Origin: Xenophilus aerolatus
Lineage (GTDB): Bacteria > Pseudomonadota > Gammaproteobacteria > Burkholderiales > Burkholderiaceae_C
Direction of reading: 5' to 3'
NCBI GenBank assembly: GCA_029968055.1
Contig: JASCNX010000001.1
Span: 1,550,001-1,614,000 of the forward strand
DNA: 64,000 nucleotides
Below the pieces are notes generated by a model. That model saw nothing but the letters and a program-made list of their open reading frames with translations, was not told the origin of the DNA and searched no databases. Below, piece by piece: positions 43,286-51,632 of the stretch. Positions within the stretch are counted from its first letter, which is position 1. Each line of letters begins with the position of its first letter. A program made the translations under genes and the position numbers.

Positions 43286-43759
43286 ATGTCCCTGCACGCC
43301 CGCCCCCTCCCGTCCGCCACCCGCCGCCGCTGGCTGCTGTGGGCTGCCACGGCCGCATTGCTGCCGGCCGCGGCGGCGGCGCAGGGGAAGGCCCCCGCGG
43401 CCCCGGCCGCCCGCGTGCCCCTGCTGCGCGTGCACATGCCCCGGCGCGGCGGCACGCGCCTAGTGCGCGGCCGGCTGCAGGCGCCGGCCCACGGCGTGCG
43501 CGACTACCTGATCCAGGCGCGCGCCGGCCAGTCGCTCGAGGTGGAACTGGAGACGCTCGCGCCCGGCGCCTCGTTCAAGGTGTTCGGCCCCCACCAGAAG
43601 GACGCGCTCTTCATGAGCGAGTTCTCGGCCCTGCCGCTGTGGCAGGGCCGGGTGGCGGCCGATGGGGACTACCGCGTGCGCGTGTCGCTCAACGCGGTGC
43701 AGCGCGCCCGTGGCGAGTCGATGGACTTCATCCTGCGGCTCGCGCTGCGCCCCACCTGA
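43286..43759 (+). CDS. Exported protein of unknown function
   Basis: The 157-residue protein has a signal peptide (RRRWLLWAATAALLPAAAAA, cleavage near AAA-Q). The mature part looks like an all-beta domain of the kind seen in bacterial pre-peptidase C-terminal (PPC) or inhibitor proteins: RDYLIQARAGQSLEVELET, then FKVFGPHQKDALFMSE and WQGRVAADGDYRVRVSL. I do not recognise the family with certainty. It is probably co-transcribed with the orphan ABC ATPase and converges with the LOV kinase gene. Confidence 0.65.
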   Translation: MSLHARPLPSATRRRWLLWAATAALLPAAAAAQGKAPAAPAARVPLLRVHMPRRGGTRLVRGRLQAPAHGVRDYLIQARAGQSLEVELETLAPGASFKVFGPHQKDALFMSEFSALPLWQGRVAADGDYRVRVSLNAVQRARGESMDFILRLALRPT

Positions 43760-43773
43760 CGGCGGCCGGCTCC

Positions 43774-45420
43774 TCAGGCGCGCGTGCCGGTGGCGCCGTC
43801 GAGCGCCATGCGCACGCGCAGCGCCAGGTCCGACAGCCGGTAGGGCTTCTTGAGGATGTCGAACTCCGAGGGCGCGACCTGGTCGATGTTGCCCATGTCA
43901 CGGTCGTAGCCGGTGGTCAGCAGCACGTGCACCGAGGGCAGCATGCGCCGCATCTCGCGCGCCAGCGTGTAGCCGTTGATGCCGCCGGGCATCACGACGT
44001 CGGAAAAGAGCAGGTCGGGCATGCGGTCCGGCGGCAGCAAGCGCACCAGCTCCAGCGCGGCGCGCCCCGAGTCGGCCACGTGCACGCGGTAGCCCAGGCC
44101 CTCCAGCATGTCGCGCGCGAGTTCCGACACCTCGGGCCGGTCTTCCACGACCAGGATGGTCTCGGTCCCGCCCCGCTCGTTGGGACGCTGGCCACTCTCG
44201 CCGTCGGCCCGAACGGCATGGCGCACGGCCGGGAAGAACATGCGCACCGTGGTGCCCTGCCCCGGCTCGGACGACACCGTCGCCGTACCGCCCGACTGCT
44301 TGGCGAAGCCGTACACCATCGACAGGCCCAGGCCGGTGCCCTGACCCTCGTCCTTGGTGGTGAAGAAGGGGTCCATCACCCGCGCGAGGATCTCGGGCGC
44401 GATGCCGCTGCCGGTGTCGGTGACGGACAGCTCGGCATAGGCGCCGGGGCGCAGGCCCGCGGGCAGCTCGCCGCTGTCGTCGCCTTCGCCGGCCGCCTCG
44501 ACCGCGCGCGTCTCGATGCGGATGCGGCCGCCCTCGGGCATGGCGTCGCGCGCATTCACCAGCACGTTGAGCAGCGCCACCTCGACCTGCGTGGTGTCGA
44601 GCTCGCAGTTGGGCAGGTCGGGCGCCAGGTCGAACTCGAGCTGGATGCGCTCGCCCAGCGTGCGCTGCACCAGCGCGGTCATGCCGGTGGCCAGCGTGTT
44701 GAGGTTGATCGTGCGGCCGCGCAGCTTCTGCTTGCGCGAGAAGGCCAGCAGCTGCTGCGTGAGCGTGGAGGCCTTGGTCACGGCGCCGCGGATGCTGTCG
44801 ATGCCGCGGGCGATGTCTTCGGGGCCAAGCTTGCCCCGGCGGGCCCGGGCGCCCATCAGGTCGAGGTGGCCCGACATGACCTGCAGCAGGTTGTTGAAGT
44901 CGTGCGCGATGCCGCCGGTGAGCTGGCCCAGCGCCTCCATCTTCTGGGCCTGGGCCAGGCCCTCCTCGGCGTCGCGGCGGCGGCTCACGTCCAGTTGCGA
45001 GGCGAAGAAGAACACCAGCTGCTCGTTGCGGTCGTAGACCGGCGAGATGAACAGCGCATTCCAGAAGGTGGAGCCGTCCTTGCGGTAGTTGAGGATCTCC
45101 AGCGAGATCTCGCGCCGCTCGTCGATCGCCTGGCGAATGGCCTGCACGGTCTGGCGATCCGTCGCGGGGCCCTGCAGGAAGCGGCAGTTGTTGCCCAGCA
45201 GTTCGTCCATCGCGTACCCGCTCATCGCCACGAAAGCGCGGTTGGCGAACACGATGGGGTTGTCGGGCTGGCGCGGATCGGTCACGAGCATCGGCATGCG
45301 CGTGGTCTCGATCGCGGCGAAGAAGATGTCGTCCTTGTGCGAGACGAACTGGGAAGGCCCGCCGTCCTCGACCTGGACAGGGCTGCGGCCGGGAATCGGC
45401 GGTTTTTCGGGTTGACTCAT
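43774..45420 (-). CDS. LOV-domain hybrid histidine kinase (blue-light sensor)
   Basis: The 548-residue soluble protein has an N-terminal PAS domain of the LOV class (about 28-150) with the flavin-binding signature GNNCRFLQGPATDRQT; Cys79 is the residue that forms a photo-adduct with FMN. NYRKDGSTFWNALFI and the Gln in FFFASQLDVS are also LOV-typical. A HisKA domain follows with His173 in GGIAHDFNNLLQ, then an ATPase domain (MDPFFTTKDEGQGTGLGLSM) and a C-terminal receiver with Asp in LLFSDVVMPGG. ATG at 45420 is the only sensible start. No photolyase or other light gene is adjacent. Confidence 0.92.
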   Translation of the reverse strand: MSQPEKPPIPGRSPVQVEDGGPSQFVSHKDDIFFAAIETTRMPMLVTDPRQPDNPIVFANRAFVAMSGYAMDELLGNNCRFLQGPATDRQTVQAIRQAIDERREISLEILNYRKDGSTFWNALFISPVYDRNEQLVFFFASQLDVSRRRDAEEGLAQAQKMEALGQLTGGIAHDFNNLLQVMSGHLDLMGARARRGKLGPEDIARGIDSIRGAVTKASTLTQQLLAFSRKQKLRGRTINLNTLATGMTALVQRTLGERIQLEFDLAPDLPNCELDTTQVEVALLNVLVNARDAMPEGGRIRIETRAVEAAGEGDDSGELPAGLRPGAYAELSVTDTGSGIAPEILARVMDPFFTTKDEGQGTGLGLSMVYGFAKQSGGTATVSSEPGQGTTVRMFFPAVRHAVRADGESGQRPNERGGTETILVVEDRPEVSELARDMLEGLGYRVHVADSGRAALELVRLLPPDRMPDLLFSDVVMPGGINGYTLAREMRRMLPSVHVLLTTGYDRDMGNIDQVAPSEFDILKKPYRLSDLALRVRMALDGATGTRA

Positions 45421-45520
45421 GGGGCGCGGGCCGCAAAGGCCCCGGATGATGCGCGATAGCGTACCTTCGCTCCAAGGCGCCGCCTGTCGGAGAACGCGCC
45501 GCCCGGCCTGCACCGCCCGG

Positions 45521-45832
45521 TCATTCAGGGCGCTTGTAGACCAGGCCCAGGACGGCGCCGTTCTCGTCGGCGGTGCACACGGCGCTGCGCTTCTGCGGGC
45601 CGACCGCCAGGTTCACGGCATAGACGCCGTCGCGCGGCGTGCTGCTGCTCATCACCGCGACGGCTGCCGGCGGCACCTTGAACTCGCGCGCGGCGGCCGC
45701 CACGCAGTTGCGCACGCTCACCTCCGGCGGGCCGCCCACGCGGACCGCGGTGCTGCTGCAGGCGGTGAGGGCCAGCGCCGCGAGGCCGGCAGCGGCAAGG
45801 GGGACGGGTGCGAAGGAGCGGATGCGGATCAT
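45521..45832 (-). CDS. Small lipoprotein of unknown function
   Basis: The 103-residue protein has a lipoprotein signal peptide ending in the lipobox LTACSS. The mature part contains two Cys (VRNCVAAAAREF and RSAVCTADENG) that could form a disulfide, and a terminal YKRPE. It resembles small periplasmic lipoproteins of Burkholderiales but no function is known. Start ATG at 45832 is chosen because the hydrophobic signal begins there. It is 100 bases upstream, on the same strand, of the LOV kinase start, with no shared promoter evident. Confidence 0.75.
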   Translation of the reverse strand: MIRIRSFAPVPLAAAGLAALALTACSSTAVRVGGPPEVSVRNCVAAAAREFKVPPAAVAVMSSSTPRDGVYAVNLAVGPQKRSAVCTADENGAVLGLVYKRPE

Positions 45833-45963
45833 GGTCGAAATTCCTTGGAAACGATGGCCGCCAGCACGGCCATCGTGATTGGAGCGCGCCGCACGGCGCC
45901 GGTTCGCAGGACGCCGCCGGTACGGGCCGCCGTCCGCCACCGCGCGGCGGCCGAACCCGTGGC

Positions 45964-47910
45964 TCAGGCCACCGGCCTCCACAGCGCCGCACCCTCGCGC
46001 AGCGCATCGGCAGCGTCATGCACGACCTGGCGCAGTGCGCCGTCGTGCAAGGCGGCACCGGCCTGCAGCGCCGCCGCGGCGGCGCCTTCGGGGTCGTGGT
46101 CGAAGGCTCGCAACGCGCGCAGGACGGCGTCGAGCGCAGCGCGCTGGGGGTCGGCCGCTTCGCAGGCATCCAGCGCGGTCTGCAGGGCGGTCACGGCGTG
46201 ACCCAGGTTCAGCGCCGCGAGCAGCCCCTCGGGCGCGTCGCCCGAGCGGCCGGCGCGCTGCAGATCCAGCAGCAGCCGCAGGATGCGCCGCGCCGTCTGC
46301 GCCTGCCACTCGCCCGCCACCGCGGCGGCGCGCGTGCGCGGGTCGTCGAAGAGCCGCGCCACGTCGCGCCGGATGTGGCCGGCCAGCGCGCGCGAGCGCG
46401 ACGCCGATCGGTCGGGTGCCAGCAGGAAGGCGCTGCCCACCAGCGCGGCCCCCGTCATCAGCGCCGCCGCGCCGTTGAGGATCTCCGGCCCGCCGGCCGC
46501 CGGCATGCCCGCCTGGCTGCCGAGCATGAAGCACATGTTGGCGTCCAGCGCCGGCATGGCGGTGTGGCGGCTCACGCGCGCGAGGGCACCGACGACGATG
46601 AAGGGCACCAGGCTCAGGACCAGCGACACCGGCCCGTCCACCTGCGGCTGCACCACGAAGCGGTAGAAGGTGGCCGCCACCACGCCCGCCGCCACGCCGG
46701 CAATGAGCTTGGGCGCCACCAGACGCGGTGCCGGCAAGGTGCCCAGCACCATCGAGAAGATGCACACGCCCAGCGCCGCCAGCTCGGCCGCGGGCCAGCC
46801 GGACGCCAGGCCCACGGCCGCCGCGACGAAGGTGCCCAGCCCCGCGGCCACGGCGTTGACGGCGGCGCGCTGCCAGTCGCGATGCGGCGTGAGGTAGGCG
46901 GCCGCACGGGGTGCGAAACCGCGCACGTCGGCCGCGGCATCGACGCGCTGCGCGAACAGGGCCTGCTCGGCCGCCACCAGCCAGGCCACGGCGCGGTGCA
47001 CGCGCTCCTCGGGCGTCGCGACGCGCGGCGGCAGTTGGGCCGGGTCGAGCGGTGCCGGCTCCCAGGGCGCGGCCTCGCGCATCAGGGCGGCCTGGCTGGC
47101 GAGCTGGCCGGCCAGCGCGTCGGGCACCGGCTCGCCGCGCAGGCGCCGCGCGCGCAGCGCCGTGGCGGCGGCCATCAGCGCGATGGAGGCGGCCACCAGC
47201 GCCGTGGTGTAGCGCAGGCGCCGGTAGCCCTCGACCGAGCCGGCGGCCACGGTGCGGGCGGCGGCGTCGACCTCGCCCATCTCGGTCAGCACCCGCCGCT
47301 CCAGCGCCGCCGTGTCGCGCCCCGGGCGGCCGGCCGCGGCCTCGGCGGCGAAGTGGGCGGCGTCGGCCGCCAGGTGGCGCACCCGCTGGTAGAACTCGCG
47401 CCGACGTGCCGAGGGCGTGAAGAAGCCCGTGACCAGCGTGACCACCACCACGCCGATGAGCGTGCACTCGACGCGGGCCACCGCCAGCGGCAGCAGCCGC
47501 TCCGGTGCCAGCACCGACGGCAGCACCACCACGGCCGCCGTCATGCCGGCCATCAGCGCGGCATACGAGACCACGCCGCGCAGCAGCGCCGCACCGGCGG
47601 CGCCCGCCGCCACCCACAGGCCCAGCAGGGTCAGCGCCGCATAGGGGCCGGGCACGGCGCGCAGGATGGCGAAGCCCGCCGCCGCGCCGACCAGCGTGCC
47701 GACGATGCGGAAGAAGCCGCGCTCGATCAGCAGGCCGCGTGCGTTCTGCGCGACGACCCACACCGGCATCGCGGCCCAGTAGGCGTTGTGGACGTGGAAG
47801 GCCGCGGCGATGGCGAAGGCCAGCGTGGCGGCCACGGCCATGCGCAGCGCCAGGGCGGCGCCCGACGCGTCGATGCCCAGGCGCCGGCCGACGGGGGCGA
47901 GCATGTTCAT
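45964..47910 (-). CDS. FUSC family exporter (AaeB-like)
   Basis: The 648-residue protein has two sets of membrane helices (about 20-165 and 340-475) with a helical cytosolic part after each, the AaeB/FusC exporter layout. NAYWAAMPVWVVAQNARGLL is the first FUSC motif (W-x-x-M-x-x-W), and ELAALGVCIFSMVLGTLPAP marks the second repeat. Members export aromatic carboxylates or other toxic acids. It is divergent from a TetR regulator with twin operators between, which points to induction by a substrate-like ligand. Confidence 0.87.
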   Translation of the reverse strand: MNMLAPVGRRLGIDASGAALALRMAVAATLAFAIAAAFHVHNAYWAAMPVWVVAQNARGLLIERGFFRIVGTLVGAAAGFAILRAVPGPYAALTLLGLWVAAGAAGAALLRGVVSYAALMAGMTAAVVVLPSVLAPERLLPLAVARVECTLIGVVVVTLVTGFFTPSARRREFYQRVRHLAADAAHFAAEAAAGRPGRDTAALERRVLTEMGEVDAAARTVAAGSVEGYRRLRYTTALVAASIALMAAATALRARRLRGEPVPDALAGQLASQAALMREAAPWEPAPLDPAQLPPRVATPEERVHRAVAWLVAAEQALFAQRVDAAADVRGFAPRAAAYLTPHRDWQRAAVNAVAAGLGTFVAAAVGLASGWPAAELAALGVCIFSMVLGTLPAPRLVAPKLIAGVAAGVVAATFYRFVVQPQVDGPVSLVLSLVPFIVVGALARVSRHTAMPALDANMCFMLGSQAGMPAAGGPEILNGAAALMTGAALVGSAFLLAPDRSASRSRALAGHIRRDVARLFDDPRTRAAAVAGEWQAQTARRILRLLLDLQRAGRSGDAPEGLLAALNLGHAVTALQTALDACEAADPQRAALDAVLRALRAFDHDPEGAAAAALQAGAALHDGALRQVVHDAADALREGAALWRPVA

Positions 47911-47989
47911 GGGCGCGGATTGTCGGCTGCGCAGCCGGGTGGCGTCCGAGCACGCTCTTCGGATGCAGTTACATTTTTCCGCTTGCGCC

Positions 47990-48003
47990 ATACCAATTGG
48001 TAT
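47990..48003. promoter_or_regulatory. TetR operator A (ATACCAATTGGTAT)
   Basis: A perfect 14-bp palindrome, ATACCAATTGGTAT, in the gap between the divergent FUSC and TetR genes. Confidence 0.75.
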
Positions 48004-48016
48004 GTATAGTCCATAC

Positions 48017-48030
48017 CAACCAATCGGTAT
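48017..48030. promoter_or_regulatory. TetR operator B (CAACCAATCGGTAT)
   Basis: This site matches operator A at 11 of 14 positions and lies 27 bp from it, centre to centre. It overlaps the first bases of the TetR start codon, so bound repressor would block its own gene. A longer inverted repeat, CCATACC...GGTATGG, is also present here. Confidence 0.6.
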
Positions 48031-48739
48031 GGCCATGACGACTTCTTCCTCCCCTGCCCTTCCGTCGCGCACGCGCCTGCTCGACGCCGCACTGCAGGTC
48101 ATTCGCACCAAGGGCTACACCGCCACCACGGTGGACGAAATCTGCCAGGCCGCCGGCGTGACCAAGGGCAGCTTCTTCCACCACTTCAAGGGCAAGGAAG
48201 ACCTCGCGATCCAGGCCACGCGGCACTGGAGCGACGTGACCGGCGCCGCCTTCGCCGCGGCCGACTACCACCGCCTGCCCGACCCGCGCGACCGTGTGCT
48301 GGGCTACATCGATCTGCGGGCGGTCATGCTGGCCGGCGAGCTGCCCGACTTCACCTGCCTGCTCGGCACCATGGTGCAGGAAACCTTCACCACCCACCCC
48401 GCCATCCGCGACGCCTGCCACGCCGGCATCGACGGGCATGCGCACACGGTGGCCGTGGATATCGCCGAGGCGCAGGCGCTGTACGTGCCCGACGCCGCCT
48501 GGGACGCGCAGGAGCTCGCGCTCTACACCCAGGCCGCCCTGCAGGGGGCCTTCGTGCTGGCCAAGGCGCAGGGCGGCGCGCACATCGCATCGGTCTGCGT
48601 GGCCCACCTGCGGGCCTACGTACAGGCGCTGCTCACGCCCGGCGCGGCGGTGCGCCTCGCGCCGCCGGTGCCTGTGGCTGTGCCTGTAGGCGAGCGCATT
48701 CCGGTTCCCGCATCCCAACACCCAGGAGACACCCCATGA
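48029..48739 (+). CDS. TetR family transcriptional repressor
   Basis: The protein of about 236 residues has the TetR helix-turn-helix: RLLDAALQVIRTKGYTATTV, then ICQAAGVTKGSFFHHFKGKE. The C-terminal domain (about 85-205) has the pattern FTCLLGTMVQETFTTHPAIR, seen in TetR proteins controlling transport or detoxification genes, and the last 30 residues are a Pro/Val-rich tail. ATG at 48029 or 48035 are both possible; the first overlaps operator B. It overlaps the GFA gene (ATGA), so that gene is probably under the same control. Confidence 0.88.
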   Translation: MAMTTSSSPALPSRTRLLDAALQVIRTKGYTATTVDEICQAAGVTKGSFFHHFKGKEDLAIQATRHWSDVTGAAFAAADYHRLPDPRDRVLGYIDLRAVMLAGELPDFTCLLGTMVQETFTTHPAIRDACHAGIDGHAHTVAVDIAEAQALYVPDAAWDAQELALYTQAALQGAFVLAKAQGGAHIASVCVAHLRAYVQALLTPGAAVRLAPPVPVAVPVGERIPVPASQHPGDTP

Positions 48740-49089
48740 CCACTACCCACCGTGTGAGCTGCCACTGCGGCGCCGTGCGCCTCGAGGTCGACGGCAACAT
48801 CGACTCCGGCATGGCCTGCAACTGCTCGATGTGCCAGCGCAAGGGCTCGCTGCTGTGGTTCGTGCCGCCGGAGCAGGTGCGCTTCGAGTCCGACGAGAGC
48901 AAGCTCGGCCGCTATCTCTTCCACCGGCACGTGATCGCGCACCGCTTCTGCACCGTCTGCGGCATCCATCCCTACGCCGACGGCAAGAAGCCCGACGGCT
49001 CGCCGATGGTGGCGATCAACCTGCGCTGCGTGGAAGGCATCGACCTCGACGCCATTCCCGTGAAACACGTCAACGGGCGCGCCTTCTAG
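48736..49089 (+). CDS. GFA family zinc protein (formaldehyde-activating enzyme-like)
   Basis: The 117-residue protein has the Cys pairs of the GFA fold: VSCHCGAVRLEV, ACNCSMCQRKG and FCTVCGIHPY, giving seven Cys for zinc binding. The founding member condenses formaldehyde with glutathione, but most relatives have unknown substrates. The ATG overlaps the TetR stop, so it is probably induced with the divergent FUSC gene, linking it to detoxification rather than to the S-formylglutathione hydrolase at the left end of the window. Confidence 0.9.
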   Translation: MTTTHRVSCHCGAVRLEVDGNIDSGMACNCSMCQRKGSLLWFVPPEQVRFESDESKLGRYLFHRHVIAHRFCTVCGIHPYADGKKPDGSPMVAINLRCVEGIDLDAIPVKHVNGRAF

Positions 49090-49186
49090 GCGCACCGTCC
49101 GCCACTTTCCTGCGTTTCCGCCGAACTTGCGGCCCGCGTGGCTGCAAGCCCTTCCTCACCCTGCTTTTCCAACCCAGGAGCTCACC

Positions 49187-49696
49187 ATGACCGACACGAC
49201 GAATCCCGACCCCTGCCGCACTGTCGCCGCGAGCGACGCCCACGCGCTGAGCCTCACGCGCCTGTACGACGCCACGCCGGAACAGGTGTTCCGCGCCTGG
49301 ACCGAGCCCGAGCTGCTCAAGCAGTGGTTCGTCCCGCGCCCGTGGACCATCTCCAGGGTGCAGCAGGACCTGCGCCCCGGTGGTCAGTCGCTGGTGGTGA
49401 TGCGCGACCCCGAGGGCAACGAGTACCCCAACGACGGCGTGTTCCTGGAGATCGTGCCCGACCGCAAGCTCGTGTTCACGAACATCTTCACGCCCGGCTG
49501 GGTGCCGGCCGATCCGCAGCCGATCAGGATGATCGCAGTGGTGAGCTTCGAGCCCGAAGGCGAAGGCAAGACGCGCTACACCGCCACCGCCATGCACTGG
49601 AGCGCGGCCGACCGCGAGACGCACGAGAAGATGGGCTTCCACGAAGGCTGGGGCCAGTGCGCCGATCAGCTGGCCGAATTGCTCGCCAAGGGCTGA
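49187..49696 (+). CDS. SRPBCC (AHSA1-like) domain protein
   Basis: The 169-residue protein has the AHSA1/START-like fold: LTRLYDATPEQVFRAWTEPE is the first strand-helix block, LLKQWFVPRPWTI the next, and HEGWGQCADQLAELL the long C-terminal helix. These proteins bind hydrophobic ligands in a central cavity; some act as polyketide cyclases. The ligand here is unknown. CAGGAG precedes the ATG. The gene is ten bases before a PhnB-like VOC gene; SRPBCC and PhnB-type genes are often paired in bacteria. Confidence 0.88.
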   Translation: MTDTTNPDPCRTVAASDAHALSLTRLYDATPEQVFRAWTEPELLKQWFVPRPWTISRVQQDLRPGGQSLVVMRDPEGNEYPNDGVFLEIVPDRKLVFTNIFTPGWVPADPQPIRMIAVVSFEPEGEGKTRYTATAMHWSAADRETHEKMGFHEGWGQCADQLAELLAKG

Positions 49697-49706
49697 GGAC
49701 CAGGCC

Positions 49707-50180
49707 ATGCGCAAGATCACACCCTGCCTGTGGTTCGACTTCAACGCCGAGGAAGCCGTCGCGCACTACATGCGCATCTTCCCGAACTCCCGCGTGCTCG
49801 AGACCTCGCGCTACAACGATGCCGCGCCCGCCTTGCAGGGCAAGGTGCTGACGATGCGCTTCGAGGTCGAGGGCCAGGAGCTGCTGGCGCTCAACGGTGG
49901 GCCGCAGTTCCCCTTCACCGAGGCGATCTCGCTGTCGGTGGACTGCGCCGACCAGGCGGAGGTCGACCGCCTGTGGGCGCAGCTGAGCGAAGGCGGCTCC
50001 GAAGGCCCCTGCGGCTGGGTGAAGGACCGCTTCGGCCTGTCGTGGCAGATCGTGCCGCGGCCGATGATCGAGATGCTCAAGGGCCCCGACGCCGCCGGCG
50101 CCGCGCGCGCCATGGCGGCCATGATGAAGATGCGCAAGCTCGACATCGCCGCACTGCGCGCGGCGTACGAAGGCCGCTAA
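49707..50180 (+). CDS. PhnB-like VOC family protein
   Basis: The 157-residue protein matches the PhnB/3-demethylubiquinone-9 methyltransferase-like VOC family (PF06983), despite that misleading name. ITPCLWFDFNAEEAVAHYMR is the N-terminal strand-helix, LNGGPQFPFTEAISLSVDCA the middle, and WVKDRFGLSWQIVPRPM the C-terminal module. It has no full metal-ligand set and is probably a binding protein or an enzyme with an unknown substrate. It follows the SRPBCC gene by ten bases. Confidence 0.88.
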   Translation: MRKITPCLWFDFNAEEAVAHYMRIFPNSRVLETSRYNDAAPALQGKVLTMRFEVEGQELLALNGGPQFPFTEAISLSVDCADQAEVDRLWAQLSEGGSEGPCGWVKDRFGLSWQIVPRPMIEMLKGPDAAGAARAMAAMMKMRKLDIAALRAAYEGR

Positions 50181-50217
50181 GCCGTTGACTCGCCGAGCCG
50201 CCGCGGGCGGGCGCCGC

Positions 50218-50493
50218 TCAGTGCGCCGCGCGCCGGTGGCGCTGCACCGAGCGCCAGATGTCGACCTTGGCGCGTGCCAGGTCGGCCAGCCTGCTCGCCA
50301 CGTCCTCGGGCGTCGCATCGGGGCTGCCGATGGACAGCCGGCCGCGGAACTGCGCGTCCTCGAACAGGTCGGCGCGGCCGAAGGTGCAGTCGGGCGTGCG
50401 CTCCACGTCGATGCGGATGTCCACGCCGCGGTAGCGCGACGGCGCGGGCCCGCGCGCCGGGCTGCAAGCGTGCGTTGTCGGATCGATGGTCAT
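50218..50493 (-). CDS. Small hypothetical protein
   Basis: The 91-residue protein is not recognised. A strong Shine-Dalgarno (AAGGAGG) lies seven bases before the ATG at 50493, which supports it being real. The C-terminal half (DVASRLADLARAKVDIWRSV) looks helical and basic; the N-terminal half may be beta, with a single Cys in TPDCTFGRA and another near the start. It is divergent from the Hsp20 pair across a 212-base gap. Confidence 0.6.
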   Translation of the reverse strand: MTIDPTTHACSPARGPAPSRYRGVDIRIDVERTPDCTFGRADLFEDAQFRGRLSIGSPDATPEDVASRLADLARAKVDIWRSVQRHRRAAH

Positions 50494-50608
50494 GTCTTGC
50501 CTCCTTGTCTGGATGAACCATGCGTCGTGACGAAGGGCGAAATAGGTGCGGCCGGCGGCGTTTCAAGGGGGGGCCGGCGCCTGCCGCACGGGCCGCTGAA
50601 ATTTCCTA

Positions 50609-50636
50609 CTTGAAGCCCGCGCCAGAGCACCTAGAT
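50609..50636 (+). promoter_or_regulatory. Candidate heat-shock (sigma32) promoter
   Basis: CTTGAAG at 50609-50615 matches the sigma32 -35 consensus CTTGAAA at six of seven bases; 14 bases later CCTAGAT is a weak match to the CCCCATNT -10. It lies 70 bases upstream of the first Hsp20 gene, where such a promoter is expected. Confidence 0.35.
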
Positions 50637-50705
50637 GGCCCCTCGGAGGCGCCGCGCTGCGGCCGGCGCGCTCCGCATCGATGTTCGACTTCAGGAGGTT
50701 TCGCC

Positions 50706-51143
50706 ATGTACCGATCCGCGTTTCCGCGCGACATGCTCGCCGAGATGGATCGCCTGCAGCGCGACATGCAGCAGGCCTTCGATCTGTCTCCCACCATCCG
50801 CGGCCTCGCCCGCCAGGGCTTTCCCGCGATCAACGTCGGCCACACGCCGCAGGCGCTCGAGGTCTACGCCTTCGTGCCGGGTGTCGACCCGGCCTCGATC
50901 GAGGTGCAGCTCGAGCGCGGGCTGCTCACCGTCACCGGCGAGCGCCGCGGCGCCCTGCCCGACGCCCAGAGCAAGGCCGCGGTCCACATCCACGAGCGCT
51001 TCACCGGCCGGTTCCACCGCGCGCTCACGCTGCCCGACGACGCCGACCCCGAGGGCGTGGACGCCCACCTGCAGGACGGCGTGCTGCACATCACCGTGCG
51101 CCGGCGCGCCGCGGCCCAGCCGCGCCGCATCGAGATCCACTGA
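50706..51143 (+). CDS. Hsp20/alpha-crystallin family small heat-shock protein
   Basis: The 145-residue chaperone has an alpha-crystallin domain (about 40-135) with PQALEVYAFVPGVDPASIEV, the LTVTGERRG strand and FHRALTLPDDADPEGVDAHL, ending in GVLHITVRRR. It holds unfolding proteins in an ATP-independent way. The N-terminus is short and lacks a long hydrophobic arm. The C-terminal I-x-I anchor is present as RRIEIH. AGGAGG is well placed before the ATG. A second Hsp20 gene follows after 21 bases, the usual paired arrangement. Confidence 0.95.
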   Translation: MYRSAFPRDMLAEMDRLQRDMQQAFDLSPTIRGLARQGFPAINVGHTPQALEVYAFVPGVDPASIEVQLERGLLTVTGERRGALPDAQSKAAVHIHERFTGRFHRALTLPDDADPEGVDAHLQDGVLHITVRRRAAAQPRRIEIH

Positions 51144-51164
51144 CGCAACACGGAGGACGACACC

Positions 51165-51569
51165 ATGAACGCGATCCAGACCCCTCGCAGCACCGAGCCC
51201 GCCGCGCAGCAGACCGGCCAGGCGTCGCACGACGTCGACGACGCCCTGACCCCGCCCGTGGACGTGGTGGAAGACGCGCAAGGCATCACCCTCTGGGCCG
51301 ACCTGCCCGGCGTGCCCAAGGACCGGCTGCGCCTGGAGGTGGAGGCCGGCACGCTGACCATCGAGGGCCAGATGCAGCTGGCGATGCCCGACGCGCTGCA
51401 GTCCAGCCACCGCGAGGTGGCGTCGCCGCGCTTTCGCCGCGTGTTCACCCTGAGCAAGGAACTGGACACCGAGCAGGTGAGCGCCGAGCTGGCGCACGGC
51501 GTGCTGACGCTGCGCATTCCGAAGGCCAGGCACGCCCAGGCGCGGCGCATCGAGGTGCGCGTGGGCTGA
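51165..51569 (+). CDS. Hsp20/alpha-crystallin family protein, second of pair
   Basis: The 134-residue protein has an alpha-crystallin domain (about 30-128): PVDVVEDAQGITLWADLPGV, LRLEVEAGTLTIEGQ and RFRRVFTLSKELDTEQVSAE, ending in GVLTLRIPKA. Its N-terminal 25 residues are polar and differ from the first copy, as is usual in class A/B pairs that form mixed oligomers. The Shine-Dalgarno is CGGAGGA. A strong hairpin follows the gene. Confidence 0.95.
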   Translation: MNAIQTPRSTEPAAQQTGQASHDVDDALTPPVDVVEDAQGITLWADLPGVPKDRLRLEVEAGTLTIEGQMQLAMPDALQSSHREVASPRFRRVFTLSKELDTEQVSAELAHGVLTLRIPKARHAQARRIEVRVG

Positions 51570-51577
51570 TGAAACGG

Positions 51578-51610
51578 CAGCGCGGCCCGGCAAACCGCCG
51601 GGCCGCGCTG
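51578..51610. terminator. Perfect 13-bp hairpin between convergent genes
   Basis: CAGCGCGGCCCGG and its exact complement CCGGGCCGCGCTG flank the seven-base loop CAAACCG. It starts nine bases after the second Hsp20 stop and ends 22 bases before the end of the convergent MFS gene, so it can serve both directions. There is no U-run. Confidence 0.65.
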
Positions 51611-51632
51611 TGGCGCAGGCGTCGCCGGCCGC

